Source: Actinomycetota bacterium (GTDB taxonomy: Bacteria; Actinomycetota; Coriobacteriia; Anaerosomatales; Anaerosomataceae). Taken from it: a stretch of DNA of 64,000 bases. Shown piece by piece: positions 24,674 through 33,589 of the stretch (the first letter of the stretch is position 1; the number at the start of each line of letters is the position of its first letter). The translations under genes were made by a program, and so were the position numbers. The notes beneath the pieces are model-generated. The model was not told the DNA's origin, did no database searches, and saw only the letters and a list, made by a program, of their open reading frames with translations. The stretch lies in contig RCMX01000007.1 of assembly GCA_004348925.1 (NCBI GenBank), positions 144,126-208,125 of the forward strand, written 5' to 3'.

Positions 24674-25219
24674 ATGACAGCAGCGCGAAAGACGCAGAAC
24701 GGGGCTAAAGCGGGCGCTCGTCGAGCCTCCTCGACCACGAGGAAGGCTCCGGCACGGGCGTCCCGACGCGCGCCCGTCGCCAAACGCACCGCCTCCCCGG
24801 CGAAGCGCAAGCCCTCGACGCGCACCCCGGCTCGGCGAACGCGCACCGATCACCGCATGCTCACCGTCATCTTGCTCGGCACGCTCGTGCTTGCGGCGTG
24901 GACGCTCTATCCCGTGCTCCGGCTGCAGTACCAGCAGCAGCGCGAGAAGGCCACGCTCGAACAGGAACTCGCCGGGCTCAAGGATCGCAACGAGAACCTT
25001 CGCGCGCAGGTCGACCGCCTCAAGACGCCCGAGGGTGTCGAGGAGGCCGCGCGCTCCACGCTTGGCCTGGTGCGGCAGGGCGAGGAGGTGTACGTCGTGA
25101 GCGACGGCGAGAGCACCCGCGCGCCTGCGCCCGAGGTCGGCGCGCAGACCCGCAGTATCACGGCTTCCGAGACGTCCGTCTGGACGAAGGTGCTCGACGC
25201 CGTCTTCGGCTTCCGGTGA
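24674..25219 (+). CDS. ftsB: FtsB/DivIC-type septum formation initiator
   Basis: This 181-residue protein has a 60-residue very basic N-terminus (Lys/Arg/Ala/Pro), one membrane helix (about 62-80, MLTVILLGTLVLAAWTL), then a coiled coil (QQQREKATLEQELAGLKDR…LRAQVDRL) and TPEGVEEAARSTLGLVR, the conserved end of the DivIC fold. It forms the FtsQLB divisome complex at the septum. It overlaps DUF501 by one base (TGATG). The ftsB-DUF501-ppx order is typical of Actinomycetota. Confidence 0.85.
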   Translation: MTAARKTQNGAKAGARRASSTTRKAPARASRRAPVAKRTASPAKRKPSTRTPARRTRTDHRMLTVILLGTLVLAAWTLYPVLRLQYQQQREKATLEQELAGLKDRNENLRAQVDRLKTPEGVEEAARSTLGLVRQGEEVYVVSDGESTRAPAPEVGAQTRSITASETSVWTKVLDAVFGFR

Positions 25220-25716
25220 TGTCGCGCGACGCTGACACCGTCGGCCGGCAGCTTGGCCGCCAGCCGAGAGGCACCTGGCGTGTGGCCGTCCGCTGCACCT
25301 TCGGGTATCCCGTCGTGATCGCCACGCCGTCGCGCCTGCCGGATGGCGAGCCGTTCCCCACGCTTTACTGGCTCACGTGCCCGCACCTGCTCGACGCGGT
25401 CGCGCGGCTTGAGTCGGCCGGTGAGGTAGACGCATGGGCTGCGCTGCTTGCGAGCGACGTGGCGCTCGCGAATCGCATGCGCGTAGCGGACGCGGCGTAC
25501 CGCTCGGCGAGAGCCGCCGAGAGCGGCGGGGACGATGCGTGCGCCACGGTGGGAATCGCCGGGCAGCGCGATCCGCTCGGCACGAAATGCTTGCATGCGC
25601 ACGTTGCGGCGGCGCTTGCGGGTATCAACGACCCGATCGGCGAGTCGATCCTCGGCTCGCTCGCGCACGAATGCGAGGACAAGCGGTGCTCGGAAGGAGC
25701 GACTGACAGTGAGTGA
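25219..25716 (+). CDS. DUF501 family protein
   Basis: This 165-residue actinobacterial DUF501 protein has FGYPVVIATPSRLPDGEPFPT, LYWLTCPHL, GIAGQRDPLGTKCLHAHVA and CEDKRC. Conserved Cys and His residues (TCPHL, KCLHAH, HECEDKRC) suggest metal binding, but no function is established. The ATG shares a base with the ftsB stop, and its own end overlaps ppx by eight bases, so the three genes are translationally coupled. Confidence 0.88.
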   Translation: MSRDADTVGRQLGRQPRGTWRVAVRCTFGYPVVIATPSRLPDGEPFPTLYWLTCPHLLDAVARLESAGEVDAWAALLASDVALANRMRVADAAYRSARAAESGGDDACATVGIAGQRDPLGTKCLHAHVAAALAGINDPIGESILGSLAHECEDKRCSEGATDSE

Positions 25717-26668
25717 CACCACCCGCTACGCCGCCATCGATATCGGCACGGTGACGTGCCGGCTGCTTGTGGCCGACGTCGGACCCGACGGCGTCCGCGA
25801 ACTGTCGCGCCGCTCGGTGATCTCGCACCTGGGCGACGGCTGGACCGAGACCGGGCTGCTCTCGGCCGAGGCGATCACGCGCGTGAGTACTGCCGTTGCG
25901 GCCTTCGTCGCCGAGGCACGCGACCTTGGCGCGAGCGAGGTCTTCGGTGTGGCCACGAGCGCGTCACGCGATGCGGGCAATGCCGGCGAGTTCCTGGCCG
26001 CGCTCGAGCGTGCAGGCATGCAGCCCGAGATCATCCCCGGCGCGACCGAAGCGCAACTGTCGTTCCTCGGCGCAACGTACGGCCGGTCCGGCGAAGACAT
26101 CATGGTTGTGGATATCGGCGGCGGCTCGACCGAGCTGGTGCTGGGCAGCATCGATGAGGAGGGTGTGATTGACACCGAGTCGGCGCGCTCCATCGACATC
26201 GGCTCCAAGCGCGTGACCGAGCTGTACTTGCACGGCGATCCGCCGGCGCGTCACGAGCTCGACGCGGCCACCGCGTACATCACCGACGAGCTTCGGCCGT
26301 ACTTCGATGGGCTCCGCACGCGTCCCCGCGAGATGGTCGCGGTCGCGGGCACCGCGACGAGCCTCGCGGCGATCGACCTGGCGCTCGACCCGTACGACCC
26401 CGACCGCGTGCACGGCTACCGCCTCGGCGCGCACGCGCTTGCCGACATGCGCGAGATGCTCGCTGCGATGCCGCTCGAACGGCGCCGCGGTGTCATCGGT
26501 CTCGAGCCAGCGCGCGCCGGCGTGATCGTGGCGGGTGCGCTCATCCTCGAGACGGTGCTCGCGCTCGCGGGCCTCGATTCGACGCTCGTGAGCGAGCAGG
26601 ATATCCTCTACGGGATGGTGCTCGAGCGTGCCGGCATCGCGGGTGGGGCGCCGGCCGGGGACCGATAG
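25709..26668 (+). CDS. ppx: Ppx/GppA exopolyphosphatase-guanosine pentaphosphatase family protein
   Basis: Read from GTG at 25709 with GGAAGGAG upstream, 319 residues. It shows the ASKHA phosphate loops AAIDIGTVTCRLLV and MVVDIGGGSTELVLG, plus VAVAGTATSLAAI. It is the short form without a C-terminal HD domain. It hydrolyses polyphosphate or pppGpp terminal phosphates. The final TAG abuts the first base of tRNA-Leu. Confidence 0.88.
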   Translation: MSDTTRYAAIDIGTVTCRLLVADVGPDGVRELSRRSVISHLGDGWTETGLLSAEAITRVSTAVAAFVAEARDLGASEVFGVATSASRDAGNAGEFLAALERAGMQPEIIPGATEAQLSFLGATYGRSGEDIMVVDIGGGSTELVLGSIDEEGVIDTESARSIDIGSKRVTELYLHGDPPARHELDAATAYITDELRPYFDGLRTRPREMVAVAGTATSLAAIDLALDPYDPDRVHGYRLGAHALADMREMLAAMPLERRRGVIGLEPARAGVIVAGALILETVLALAGLDSTLVSEQDILYGMVLERAGIAGGAPAGDR

Positions 26669-26755
26669 GGCGGCGTATCCGAATTGGCACAGGAGGGGGC
26701 CTTAAAAGCCTCTAGCCGAAAGGCTATGTGGGTTCGACTCCCACCGCCGCTACCA
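26669..26755 (+). tRNA. tRNA-Leu (anticodon TAA)
   Basis: This 87-base tRNA has acceptor stem GGCGGCG pairing with CGCCGCT, a long class II variable arm (TAGCC…GGCTA), anticodon loop CTTAAAA (anticodon TAA), T-arm GTGGGTTCGACTCCCAC and encoded ACCA end. It begins directly after the ppx stop codon. Confidence 0.93.
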
Positions 26756-26765
26756 GATGATGCAT

Positions 26766-26801
26766 CGCGATTCCGACGGGCCGCCGCTCGTCGGCATCGC
26801 G
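26766..26801 (+). terminator. Hairpin terminator after tRNA-Leu
   Basis: Arms CGCGATTCCGAC and GTCGGCATCGCG pair at 11 of 12 positions around a 12-base loop, ten bases after the tRNA. No T-run follows. Confidence 0.55.
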
Positions 26802-26875
26802 TGGGTACGCAGCAGGCAGGTCTGCGATACTTGCAGTGATCGGCCGACGGGTCGCGGGAGGAGGGCGCAACGCGC

Positions 26876-27535
26876 GTGACAAGCGAAGAAGCATCGCATC
26901 TCTACGAGGCGTTCGTCGCCCAGGATCCCGCGAAGGCCATCCAGGTGGTCGAGCGCGTGCGCTCCTCGGGAGTCCCGCAATCGCAGCTCTTCGACACGCT
27001 GTACGTCCCCGCGATGTCGCTTCTCGGCGGCGCGTGGGCCGAGGGTCTCATCGACGAGATCGTCTTCACGCAGGCATCCGTGGTTGCCGAGCAGATCGGG
27101 AGCTTCGTCATGCCGCCGGTAGCGCGGCCCGACACGGGTGTGACGGTCGTCATCGGCACCATCCATCGCGACCGCCACAGCGTGATGAAAGACGTGGTCG
27201 CCTCGGCGCTCAAAGAGGCGGGCTTCCGCGTGAACGACCTCGGCGTGGACGTGCGCGCCGCGGACTTCCTCGAGCGGCTTGAAGAGACCGGCTCGCGCAT
27301 CGTGATCGTCTTCGCCGAGATCCTCGCGACAGCCCGCGCCGTCTCCGGCGTCAGGGACCTGCTGACCGCCGAGAACCGCGAGGACGTCGTGCTGCTCGTG
27401 GCGGGCGGTCCGTTCGCAGCAGACCCGGGCCTCGCGCGCGCTGTCGGCGCGAACGGCGTCATCGCGAGCGCGGAGAGCGCCCTTAAGGTGCTCGGGCGCG
27501 TGCGAGACGACATCCTCGCAGGCGGCGCGTCATGA
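26876..27535 (+). CDS. Cobalamin (corrinoid)-binding domain protein
   Basis: This 219-residue protein has an N-terminal B12-binding-2-like helical cap (about 1-85, with LGGAWAEGLIDEI) and a Rossmann B12-binding domain (about 90-215). The lower-ligand motif appears as DRHSVM, keeping the DxH that coordinates cobalt but replacing the usual Gly (DxHxxG) with Met. It lacks the CarH-type W-x9-EH motif. The start is GTG after GGAGGAGGG. It overlaps the TPR gene by four bases. With no methyltransferase or HTH attached, it may be a corrinoid sensor or carrier; role unknown. Confidence 0.78.
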   Translation: MTSEEASHLYEAFVAQDPAKAIQVVERVRSSGVPQSQLFDTLYVPAMSLLGGAWAEGLIDEIVFTQASVVAEQIGSFVMPPVARPDTGVTVVIGTIHRDRHSVMKDVVASALKEAGFRVNDLGVDVRAADFLERLEETGSRIVIVFAEILATARAVSGVRDLLTAENREDVVLLVAGGPFAADPGLARAVGANGVIASAESALKVLGRVRDDILAGGAS

Positions 27536-28698
27536 CGCCGACGCGCTCATCGCAGGTCCTCGTCGCCGAGGACCTCGCGCGCAGGGGGCAATTGCCGGCG
27601 GCGGTGGCGGCGTGCTACGAGGCGCTCGCGGTGAACGATCGCGACGCGTTCGTGCATGCGCTCCTCGGCCACCTCATGCTGGAGGGCGACTTCTACGACG
27701 AGGCGATCGCCGCCTCCACGCAGGCGATCGAGCTCGATCCGGATTGCAGCCCGGCGTACCTCGCGCTCGGCCTTGCGTACGACCGCCGCGGCGGCATGTG
27801 GGACCAGTCGGTGCTGGTGTGGCACGAGCTTGCCGAGGTCGTGCCGGACCTCGTCACCGCGCACGTGCAGCTCGGCGAGGCGTTCGCCGCGGCCGCCTTC
27901 GAGGAGGAGGCCGTCGACAGCTGGAAGCGGGCGCTCGAGCTCGACCCCAAAGAGGCCCGCGCGCACTACAACCTTGCGATCGCGGCGCTCAAGCGCGAAG
28001 GCATGTCAACCGCGCTTCCCACGATCCGACGCGCGGGCGAGCTCGACCCGTCGCAAGACGAGCTCTTCTTCTCGCTGCTCGGCCTGCCTGCCGAGCGACT
28101 GGAGTTCGACGTCGCGAAGGTGAAGCCGGAGGCCGAGGCACGCCTGTTCGCCGCAGGCATGCTGCTGCGCGCCGAGGACTTCTTCGGTGCGAGCGATCTG
28201 GTGCGGCTCGTACTCGACGAAAATCCCGCCGACGCCGGGGCGCTTGCGCTTGCGGCGTACGCGTACCTCAAGCAGGAGGCTGCCAACGAGGCGATGGCGT
28301 GCGCACTTCGCGCGCTCACCTACTCGGCGGAGCTGCCGACCGCGCTCTACACGCTCGGTGTCGTCTACAGTCGCTTCCCCGGGCTCGCCAAGCACGCGGC
28401 GCGCGTCTTCATCGCGCTTGCGAAGGCCGCCCCGCAGCACTCGCTCACGCACGTGCTGCTCGCCGAGTCGCTTCTCGGTCTGCAGCGCTACGGGCAGGCG
28501 AAGCAGGCGTACCGCGCGGCCGTGCGGCTCGACCCGGCGTGCGTTCGCGCGCGCTTCGGGCTTGCGGCCGTGCGCCTCACCGAGGGCGGCTACGCCGAGG
28601 CGCAGTGGGAGATGCGGCGCGCCGCCTACTACGACACCCGACGTCAGGGCAACTTCTGGCGCCTCTACGACGCGTACGCCGAGGGGGGTGACGTCTGA
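27532..28698 (+). CDS. TPR-repeat protein
   Basis: This 388-residue soluble protein consists of tetratricopeptide repeats, clearest at 15-50, 52-85, 90-125 and 125-160 (for example AVDSWKRALELDPKEARAHY) and again at 255-360 (YGQAKQAYRAAVRLDPACVR). It has no catalytic motif, signal peptide or membrane helix. It is probably a protein-protein scaffold. It is coupled on both sides: ATGA overlap with the corrinoid gene, and its last base is the first base of the next gene. Confidence 0.85.
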   Translation: MTPTRSSQVLVAEDLARRGQLPAAVAACYEALAVNDRDAFVHALLGHLMLEGDFYDEAIAASTQAIELDPDCSPAYLALGLAYDRRGGMWDQSVLVWHELAEVVPDLVTAHVQLGEAFAAAAFEEEAVDSWKRALELDPKEARAHYNLAIAALKREGMSTALPTIRRAGELDPSQDELFFSLLGLPAERLEFDVAKVKPEAEARLFAAGMLLRAEDFFGASDLVRLVLDENPADAGALALAAYAYLKQEAANEAMACALRALTYSAELPTALYTLGVVYSRFPGLAKHAARVFIALAKAAPQHSLTHVLLAESLLGLQRYGQAKQAYRAAVRLDPACVRARFGLAAVRLTEGGYAEAQWEMRRAAYYDTRRQGNFWRLYDAYAEGGDV

Positions 28699-30668
28699 TG
28701 GCACAGAAGAAGTCCGGCGGCAAGAAGCCGACGGCGAAGAAGTCCGCTGCCAGGAAGCCGGCAGCCGTCGCGCCCGTCGAGCACGTCCCGATGCGCAATC
28801 CCGACTTCCCGGTCGGCGTGGACTACTACCCGCTCGATGAGGAGCGTCGCTCATGGAGCGACTGGTACGACCGCGACCCGGAGCCGGACTTCGCGGCGAT
28901 GGCGGCCTCGCGCGTGAGCGATGTGCGCGTCTTCGTCTCGTGGCGCTGTCTCGAGACGCAGGTCGGGCAGTACGACGAGGACGCGCTTGAGCGCCTCGAG
29001 CGCATCGTCGAAGCCGCACGCGCGCACGACCTGAAGCTCGTCGTCTGCTTCTTCGCCGACGACCGTCTCGCCGAGATGAACGAGGTGCCGTGGGGCAAGC
29101 GTCGCGACAGCCGCACCGACGACTACCTCATCCAGCGCGAGCTCTCGCTCGTGCAGAAGATCGTGAACCGCTACCGCGCCGAGCCCGTCATCAAAGCGTG
29201 GGACCTCGGCAACGAAGCGTTCTGCTCGGGATTCGAGACCGAGGCCGCGCTTGAGAAGTGGGTGACCGAGCTGCGCGAGGCCATCCGTGAGGTCGACCCG
29301 GAGCGTCCTGTGCTGCTCGGCGTCGATCCGGAGACGCTCCTGCGCGAGACCGGCGTGGACCCCCGCGGCGCCATCGACCTGTGCGAGCGTGCGTGGAGTC
29401 ACCTCACCGCGCCGTATCGCGCGTACATCGCCGAGGGACCCGTCACCTCCGGGCCTGCCACGTACACCGACTCGTTCCTCCTGCGCGCTGCGCTTCGCGA
29501 CCTGCCGGTGGTGGTCGACGGCATCGGGGTGCACGCGCTCGAATTCTCGGCCGCCGAGGAGGCCGCCTACGTTCGCACTGCGCTCTACTCGGCGCTGATG
29601 AACCGCGCGAGCGGCGCGATGCTCCGGCGCTGGCGCGATCTTGAGACCGAGAAGCGCGAGCCGTACTTCCGCGATCCGTTCGAGGTGCTGGTGGGCGTCG
29701 TCGACGTGACCGGCGCGCCCAAGCCCGTGCTCGCCGAGGTGAAGCGCTTCGCGGCAGTGGCTGCCCGACTCGACCCGCGGCGCTACGCGCTCGCCCCCGA
29801 GCGGGCGGCGGTCGTCATCCCCGCCGAGCGGTACGAGTCGCTGCCCTCGCTCGCCGGTCTGTTCGACCCGCGTGCCTGTCTGCAGGCGTACATCGCGGCC
29901 AAGGAGGCGCACGTGCCTGTCACCGTCGCCCGCGAAGGCGACGAGCTCGGCGGCTATCATGCGCTTTACCTGCCGTCACCCGGGAAGCTCACGCCCTCGA
30001 TGTGGGCGGATCTGAGCGCGTTTGTGCAGGGCGGCGGGTCGGTCGTTCTCTCGTACGGAGGCGGCGACGTGGACCCGGCGCTCCGCGAGATCTTCGGCGT
30101 GGAGTTCAACGGCGATGGCGGTCCGCGGCACACCTTCGCATGCCGCGTCGCGCAGCCGGGGGTTCTGGGCGACCTGCGCTCCTTCGACGCGCGGATGGAC
30201 CTGCCGCATTTCGGTCTCGTCACCGCGAGCGGCGCGATGGTCGTCGCCACCGATGCGACCGGAAGTCCGCTGCTCACCGTCAACCAGTACGGCCAGGGCA
30301 AGGCGGTCTTCATCGCCACGCCTGTGGAGCGTGCCATCGCGCAGAACGACCCGTGGGCGACGCCCACGCCGGTGCGGCATCTGCTGCGTACCGTGTACGG
30401 CACCGTGGCAAGCGCGGCCGGTGCCGGGGCGATGCTGGAGTGCGACATGCCCGAGGCCGAGCTGGCGCATTTCCTCGGCGAAGATGACGACATTCTGCTC
30501 ATCTTGAGTCACAATGCCGAGAAGACGACGGCCACCATAACGACGCCGCGGACGGTCGCGACCGTGCAGGATGTGCGGGGCGGCGCGCCCGCCGAGGTGG
30601 GCGGCAAGACGTTCGGTGTTCCGCTCGGCCCGAACGGGGTCGCTGCGTTGCGGGTGAAGTTCGGCTAG
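28698..30668 (+). CDS. Glycoside-hydrolase-like (GH5/GH42-type TIM barrel) protein
   Basis: This 656-residue protein has a Lys/Ala-rich N-terminal 30 residues, then a TIM-barrel starting FPVGVDYYPLDEERR, with AWDLGNEAFCSGF (NE acid/base, about residue 171) and a later IGVHALEFS. The C-terminal part has a GH42-trimerisation-like glutaminase fold (LPSPGKLT…FVQGGGSVVLSYGGGD) and a final beta domain. There is no signal peptide, so it is intracellular or exported otherwise. Finding a glycoside hydrolase with TPR, corrinoid and cyclic-di-GMP-type proteins is unusual. The substrate is unknown. Confidence 0.75.
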   Translation: MAQKKSGGKKPTAKKSAARKPAAVAPVEHVPMRNPDFPVGVDYYPLDEERRSWSDWYDRDPEPDFAAMAASRVSDVRVFVSWRCLETQVGQYDEDALERLERIVEAARAHDLKLVVCFFADDRLAEMNEVPWGKRRDSRTDDYLIQRELSLVQKIVNRYRAEPVIKAWDLGNEAFCSGFETEAALEKWVTELREAIREVDPERPVLLGVDPETLLRETGVDPRGAIDLCERAWSHLTAPYRAYIAEGPVTSGPATYTDSFLLRAALRDLPVVVDGIGVHALEFSAAEEAAYVRTALYSALMNRASGAMLRRWRDLETEKREPYFRDPFEVLVGVVDVTGAPKPVLAEVKRFAAVAARLDPRRYALAPERAAVVIPAERYESLPSLAGLFDPRACLQAYIAAKEAHVPVTVAREGDELGGYHALYLPSPGKLTPSMWADLSAFVQGGGSVVLSYGGGDVDPALREIFGVEFNGDGGPRHTFACRVAQPGVLGDLRSFDARMDLPHFGLVTASGAMVVATDATGSPLLTVNQYGQGKAVFIATPVERAIAQNDPWATPTPVRHLLRTVYGTVASAAGAGAMLECDMPEAELAHFLGEDDDILLILSHNAEKTTATITTPRTVATVQDVRGGAPAEVGGKTFGVPLGPNGVAALRVKFG

Positions 30669-30692
30669 CACACGTTGGGGGCGCAACAGCGA

Positions 30693-32048
30693 ATGCACGA
30701 AGCGCGCGAAGTACACGATTACCTGCTCGAATCATGGCTCGAGTTCCACGATGCGATCCGCGACCATCCGGAGATCAAGCGGTTGCTCTTCGACCCGGTC
30801 ACCGGTCTGCCGACGACGCCGCTGCTGTTCCCGCGTATCGAGTCCCTGCTCGAAGAGCGCGGCGAGATCTCGATCCTGTGCCTGAATGTCGTGAAGTACT
30901 CCAAGATCGAGGAGATCTACGGCTGGAAGGTCTTCGACGACGTCATGAAGCACGTCGCGAACGCGCTTGAGAACATCACCGGTGCCGAGCTTCGCGACTC
31001 GGACATGGTGGCCGAGCTCATGATCTCCGGCAACGCGTTCGTGGTGCTCCTGTCGCCGCCGCGTACGAGCGATCAGATGCTCGCCGAGAACCTCAACAAG
31101 CTTGCGAGGCGGGTCGAGGAGCGCATCCGCGCGGAGCTCAAGAGCGCGCTCGATCCCGCGCTCTTCCCCAAGTTCGGTTGCTACGTGGGTGCTGCGACGG
31201 TGCGCCACGATCCGAAGATCCGCCTCGAGCGCATCGTGCATGACGCGCTTGACCGTGCGATCCAGCAGGCCGACTCGCGCGAGGCGCAGGATGCCGGCGA
31301 GCGAAAGGCACGTCTTCAGGACATCATCGAGAACGGTTCGATCCGCACGTTCGTGCACCCGATCATGCGCCTGTCAGACTTCTCAGTCATCGGTTACGAG
31401 GCGCTCTCTCGCGGTCCCGAGAACAGCGAGTTCGAGCGGCCCGACAAGCTCTTCAAGGTCGCGTACGACGTGGATCTGGTGATGACGCTCGAGCGTCTGT
31501 GTCGCCGTCGTGCGCTTGAGACGGCGCGCACGCTGCCGGAGGGTAGGCTGCTCTTCATCAACATCGAGCCCGAGGCCGTTGCCGATCCCGAACTGCGCGA
31601 CGTGATGTTCTCGTCGCTCCTGGCGGCAAGCGAGCTGTCCCCCTCGAGCGTGGTCCTCGAGATCACCGAGCGCACCGCGATCACGGACTTCGCGGCGTTC
31701 CGCTCGACGCTCGAGTATCTTCGCACGCTCGGGTTCGCGGTGGCCGTCGACGATGCCGGTGCGGGCTACGGCTCGCTCCAGTGTCTTGCCGAGGTACGTC
31801 CCGAGTGGCTGAAGATCGATATCTCGCTCATTCGTGGCGTCGACACCGATGAGGTGCGCAGCCAGCTCGTGGAAAGCCTTGTGACGTTCGCCCGTCGGGT
31901 CGGGGTGAAGCTCATCGCCGAGGGAATCGAGACCCGCAGCGAACTCGAGAAGCTCGTCGAGATCGGCGTCGAATTCGGTCAGGGCTTCCTGTTCACCGTG
32001 CCGGTTCCGCCGTTCCCCGCCGACGCGGACGTCCAGCCGGACGCGTAG
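30693..32048 (+). CDS. GGDEF (degenerate)-EAL domain protein
   Basis: This protein of about 451 residues starts at ATG 30693 (weak GGGGG ahead; an upstream TTG is less likely). The N-terminal GGDEF-like domain (about 35-190) has SGNAF where GGDEF should be, so no cyclase activity is expected. The EAL domain (about 210-445) keeps YEALSRG, INIEPEA, EITERT, DDAGAGYGSL, LKIDISL, EGIET and QGFLF, so the metal- and substrate-binding residues of a cyclic-di-GMP phosphodiesterase appear intact. It is soluble with no membrane or PAS domain. It is last in the corrinoid-TPR-GH operon. Confidence 0.85.
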   Translation: MHEAREVHDYLLESWLEFHDAIRDHPEIKRLLFDPVTGLPTTPLLFPRIESLLEERGEISILCLNVVKYSKIEEIYGWKVFDDVMKHVANALENITGAELRDSDMVAELMISGNAFVVLLSPPRTSDQMLAENLNKLARRVEERIRAELKSALDPALFPKFGCYVGAATVRHDPKIRLERIVHDALDRAIQQADSREAQDAGERKARLQDIIENGSIRTFVHPIMRLSDFSVIGYEALSRGPENSEFERPDKLFKVAYDVDLVMTLERLCRRRALETARTLPEGRLLFINIEPEAVADPELRDVMFSSLLAASELSPSSVVLEITERTAITDFAAFRSTLEYLRTLGFAVAVDDAGAGYGSLQCLAEVRPEWLKIDISLIRGVDTDEVRSQLVESLVTFARRVGVKLIAEGIETRSELEKLVEIGVEFGQGFLFTVPVPPFPADADVQPDA

Positions 32049-32075
32049 GTGGTCGCTCCGCGCGAACGTTAGCGC

Positions 32076-32107
32076 TATAATGCTTCGCATTAGGTTCGCT
32101 TATGCGA
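32076..32107 (+). promoter_or_regulatory. selD promoter -10 and leader inverted repeat
   Basis: A perfect TATAAT (32076-32081) has no good -35. It is followed by an inverted repeat, TCGCATTAG (32085-32093) and CTTATGCGA (32099-32107), matching at 8 of 9 positions, at the probable transcript start. It could be a regulator site or an mRNA 5' hairpin. Confidence 0.5.
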
Positions 32108-32137
32108 CAATCGTCGCGCGGTATGCCGAGGAGCATC

Positions 32138-33166
32138 ATGGAGCAGGTTCGTCTCACGCAGCTCTCCACCAAGTCGGGTTGAGCCGCCAAGTGGGGTCCG
32201 GGTGACCTTGCCGCGGTGCTCGAGCAGGTGACGCCAGGGACGTCCGACGATCTCATGGTGGGCTTCGACACGTCCGATGACGCGGCCGTCTACCGTCTCG
32301 GCGATTCTGCGGTGCTGCTTACCGTCGACTTCTTCACGCCGATGGTGGATGACCCGTATGACTTCGGCCGCATCACCGCCGCGAACGCGCTCTCCGATAT
32401 CTACGCGATGGGTGGACGTCCGCTCACCGCGATGAACCTCCTCGCGATGCCGTGCTCGCTTCCCGCCGAGGTGACCGCGCGTGTGCTGCAGGGCGGTGCC
32501 GACAAGGTCCGCGAAGCGGGCGCCGTCATCGTCGGTGGCCACACGATCGACGACAGGGAGCCCAAGTACGGGCTTTCCGTGATGGGCGTGTGCGATCCCG
32601 GGAAGGTGGTGCGCAACGTGGGCGCGCGCGCGGGCGACGTGCTCGTGCTCACCAAGAAGCTCGGCGTCGGCATCCTGAACACGGCGCTCAAGAAGGGCTT
32701 AGAGACCGAACGCACGCTTTCGGCGGTCATCGAGAGCATGGCGCATCTCAATCGCGCCGCCGCCGAAGCGATGATCGAGGTCGGCGTGCATGCGTGCACC
32801 GACATAACCGGCTTCGGGATCGCCGGGCATGCCCGTGAGATGGCGGCTGGCAGCGGGGTGGCGATCGAGCTCGACCTGGCGGCGCTGCCGCTGTGGCGGG
32901 ACGTGCTGCAGTACTCGGCGGACGGCGTGAAGCCGGGCCGCACGGCCGACGTGCTCGCGTTCCTCGAAGGCTCCGTCGACTGGGGTCCCGCCGATGACGC
33001 CTGGCGCGGCGTGCTCGCCGACCCGCAGACGAGCGGCGGCCTGTTCATGGCGCTCCTCGCCGAGAAGGCGGATGCGCTTCTCTCGGCACTGGCCGAGCGG
33101 GACGAGGATGCGTGCATCGTCGGGCGGGTCGTGGCAGGCGAAGCGGGACGCATTATCGTCAGGTAG
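32138..33166 (+). CDS. selD: Selenophosphate synthase, itself a selenoprotein (in-frame TGA = Sec15)
   Basis: The enzyme makes selenophosphate from selenide and ATP. From ATG 32138 (GAGGAG upstream) the product is 342 residues if TGA at 32180-32182 is read as selenocysteine: MEQVRLTQLSTKSG-U-AAK. The family has Cys or Sec at exactly this place, followed by the catalytic Lys. Downstream are VGFDTSDDAAVYRL, TVDFFTPMVDDPYDFG, ANALSDIYAMGG, VGGHTIDD, and TDITGFGIAGHA. An annotator stopping at TGA would lose the N-terminus. First gene of selD-yedF-selA. Confidence 0.95.
32195..32207 (+). other. Possible SECIS hairpin of selD
   Basis: Starting 12 bases after the TGA, GGTC-CGGGT-GACC forms a small stem with a GG-containing loop, the place and type of element that bacterial SelB binds. 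The stem is only four base pairs plus possible flanking G-U pairs, so this is tentative. Confidence 0.4.
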
Positions 33167-33199
33167 CGTGCGGCGCGACAGGTCGCCGGAAGGGAGCGC

Positions 33200-33541
33200 G
33201 TGGTGGGCAAAGTGGTGTTTGTGAACTCGGACCGCATCGGCGACGGGGAAGCGGAGCTGGGGCTCAAACTCATGCAGTCGTTCCTGTACTCGCTTGCGCG
33301 TACCGCGGTCAAGCCCTCGGCGCTGCTGTTCATGAACTCCGGCGTGCGCCTCACGTGCGACGGATCCTCGTCGCTCGATGACATCCGGATGCTAGTGGCC
33401 GACGGCGTTGCCGTGAAAAGCTGCGGCACCTGTCTCGACTTCTACGGACTCATGGACGCGCTTGCCATCGGCGAAGTCGGCAACATGAGCGGCACTGCCG
33501 AAGCGTTCATGGCCGCCGATGATGTCGTGAGCATAGGGTAG
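33200..33541 (+). CDS. yedF: YedF-type selenium-metabolism DsrE-like protein (C-terminal domain only)
   Basis: This 113-residue DsrE/YchN-fold protein begins VVFVNSDRIGDGEAELG and has MNSGVRL, the CxxC motif SCGTCLDFYGL, and GNMSG. It matches the C-terminal domain of the sulfurtransferase-like selenium metabolism protein YedF. Classical YedF has a TusA-like N-terminal domain, absent here. It lies between selD and selA, which supports a role in delivering selenium. The start is one of two adjacent GTG codons, after GGAAGGGA. Confidence 0.8.
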   Translation: MVGKVVFVNSDRIGDGEAELGLKLMQSFLYSLARTAVKPSALLFMNSGVRLTCDGSSSLDDIRMLVADGVAVKSCGTCLDFYGLMDALAIGEVGNMSGTAEAFMAADDVVSIG

Positions 33542-33589
33542 TTCGACCGGAGCGCGACGGCGCGGGTGCGCCTCGGCTAGAATGGCGCT

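Noticed and set aside
32216-33166. selD starting after the TGA at a GTG
   Set aside because: That start lacks a ribosome site and omits the conserved N-terminal Sec/Lys active-site loop; the ATG at 32138 with GAGGAG is much better.
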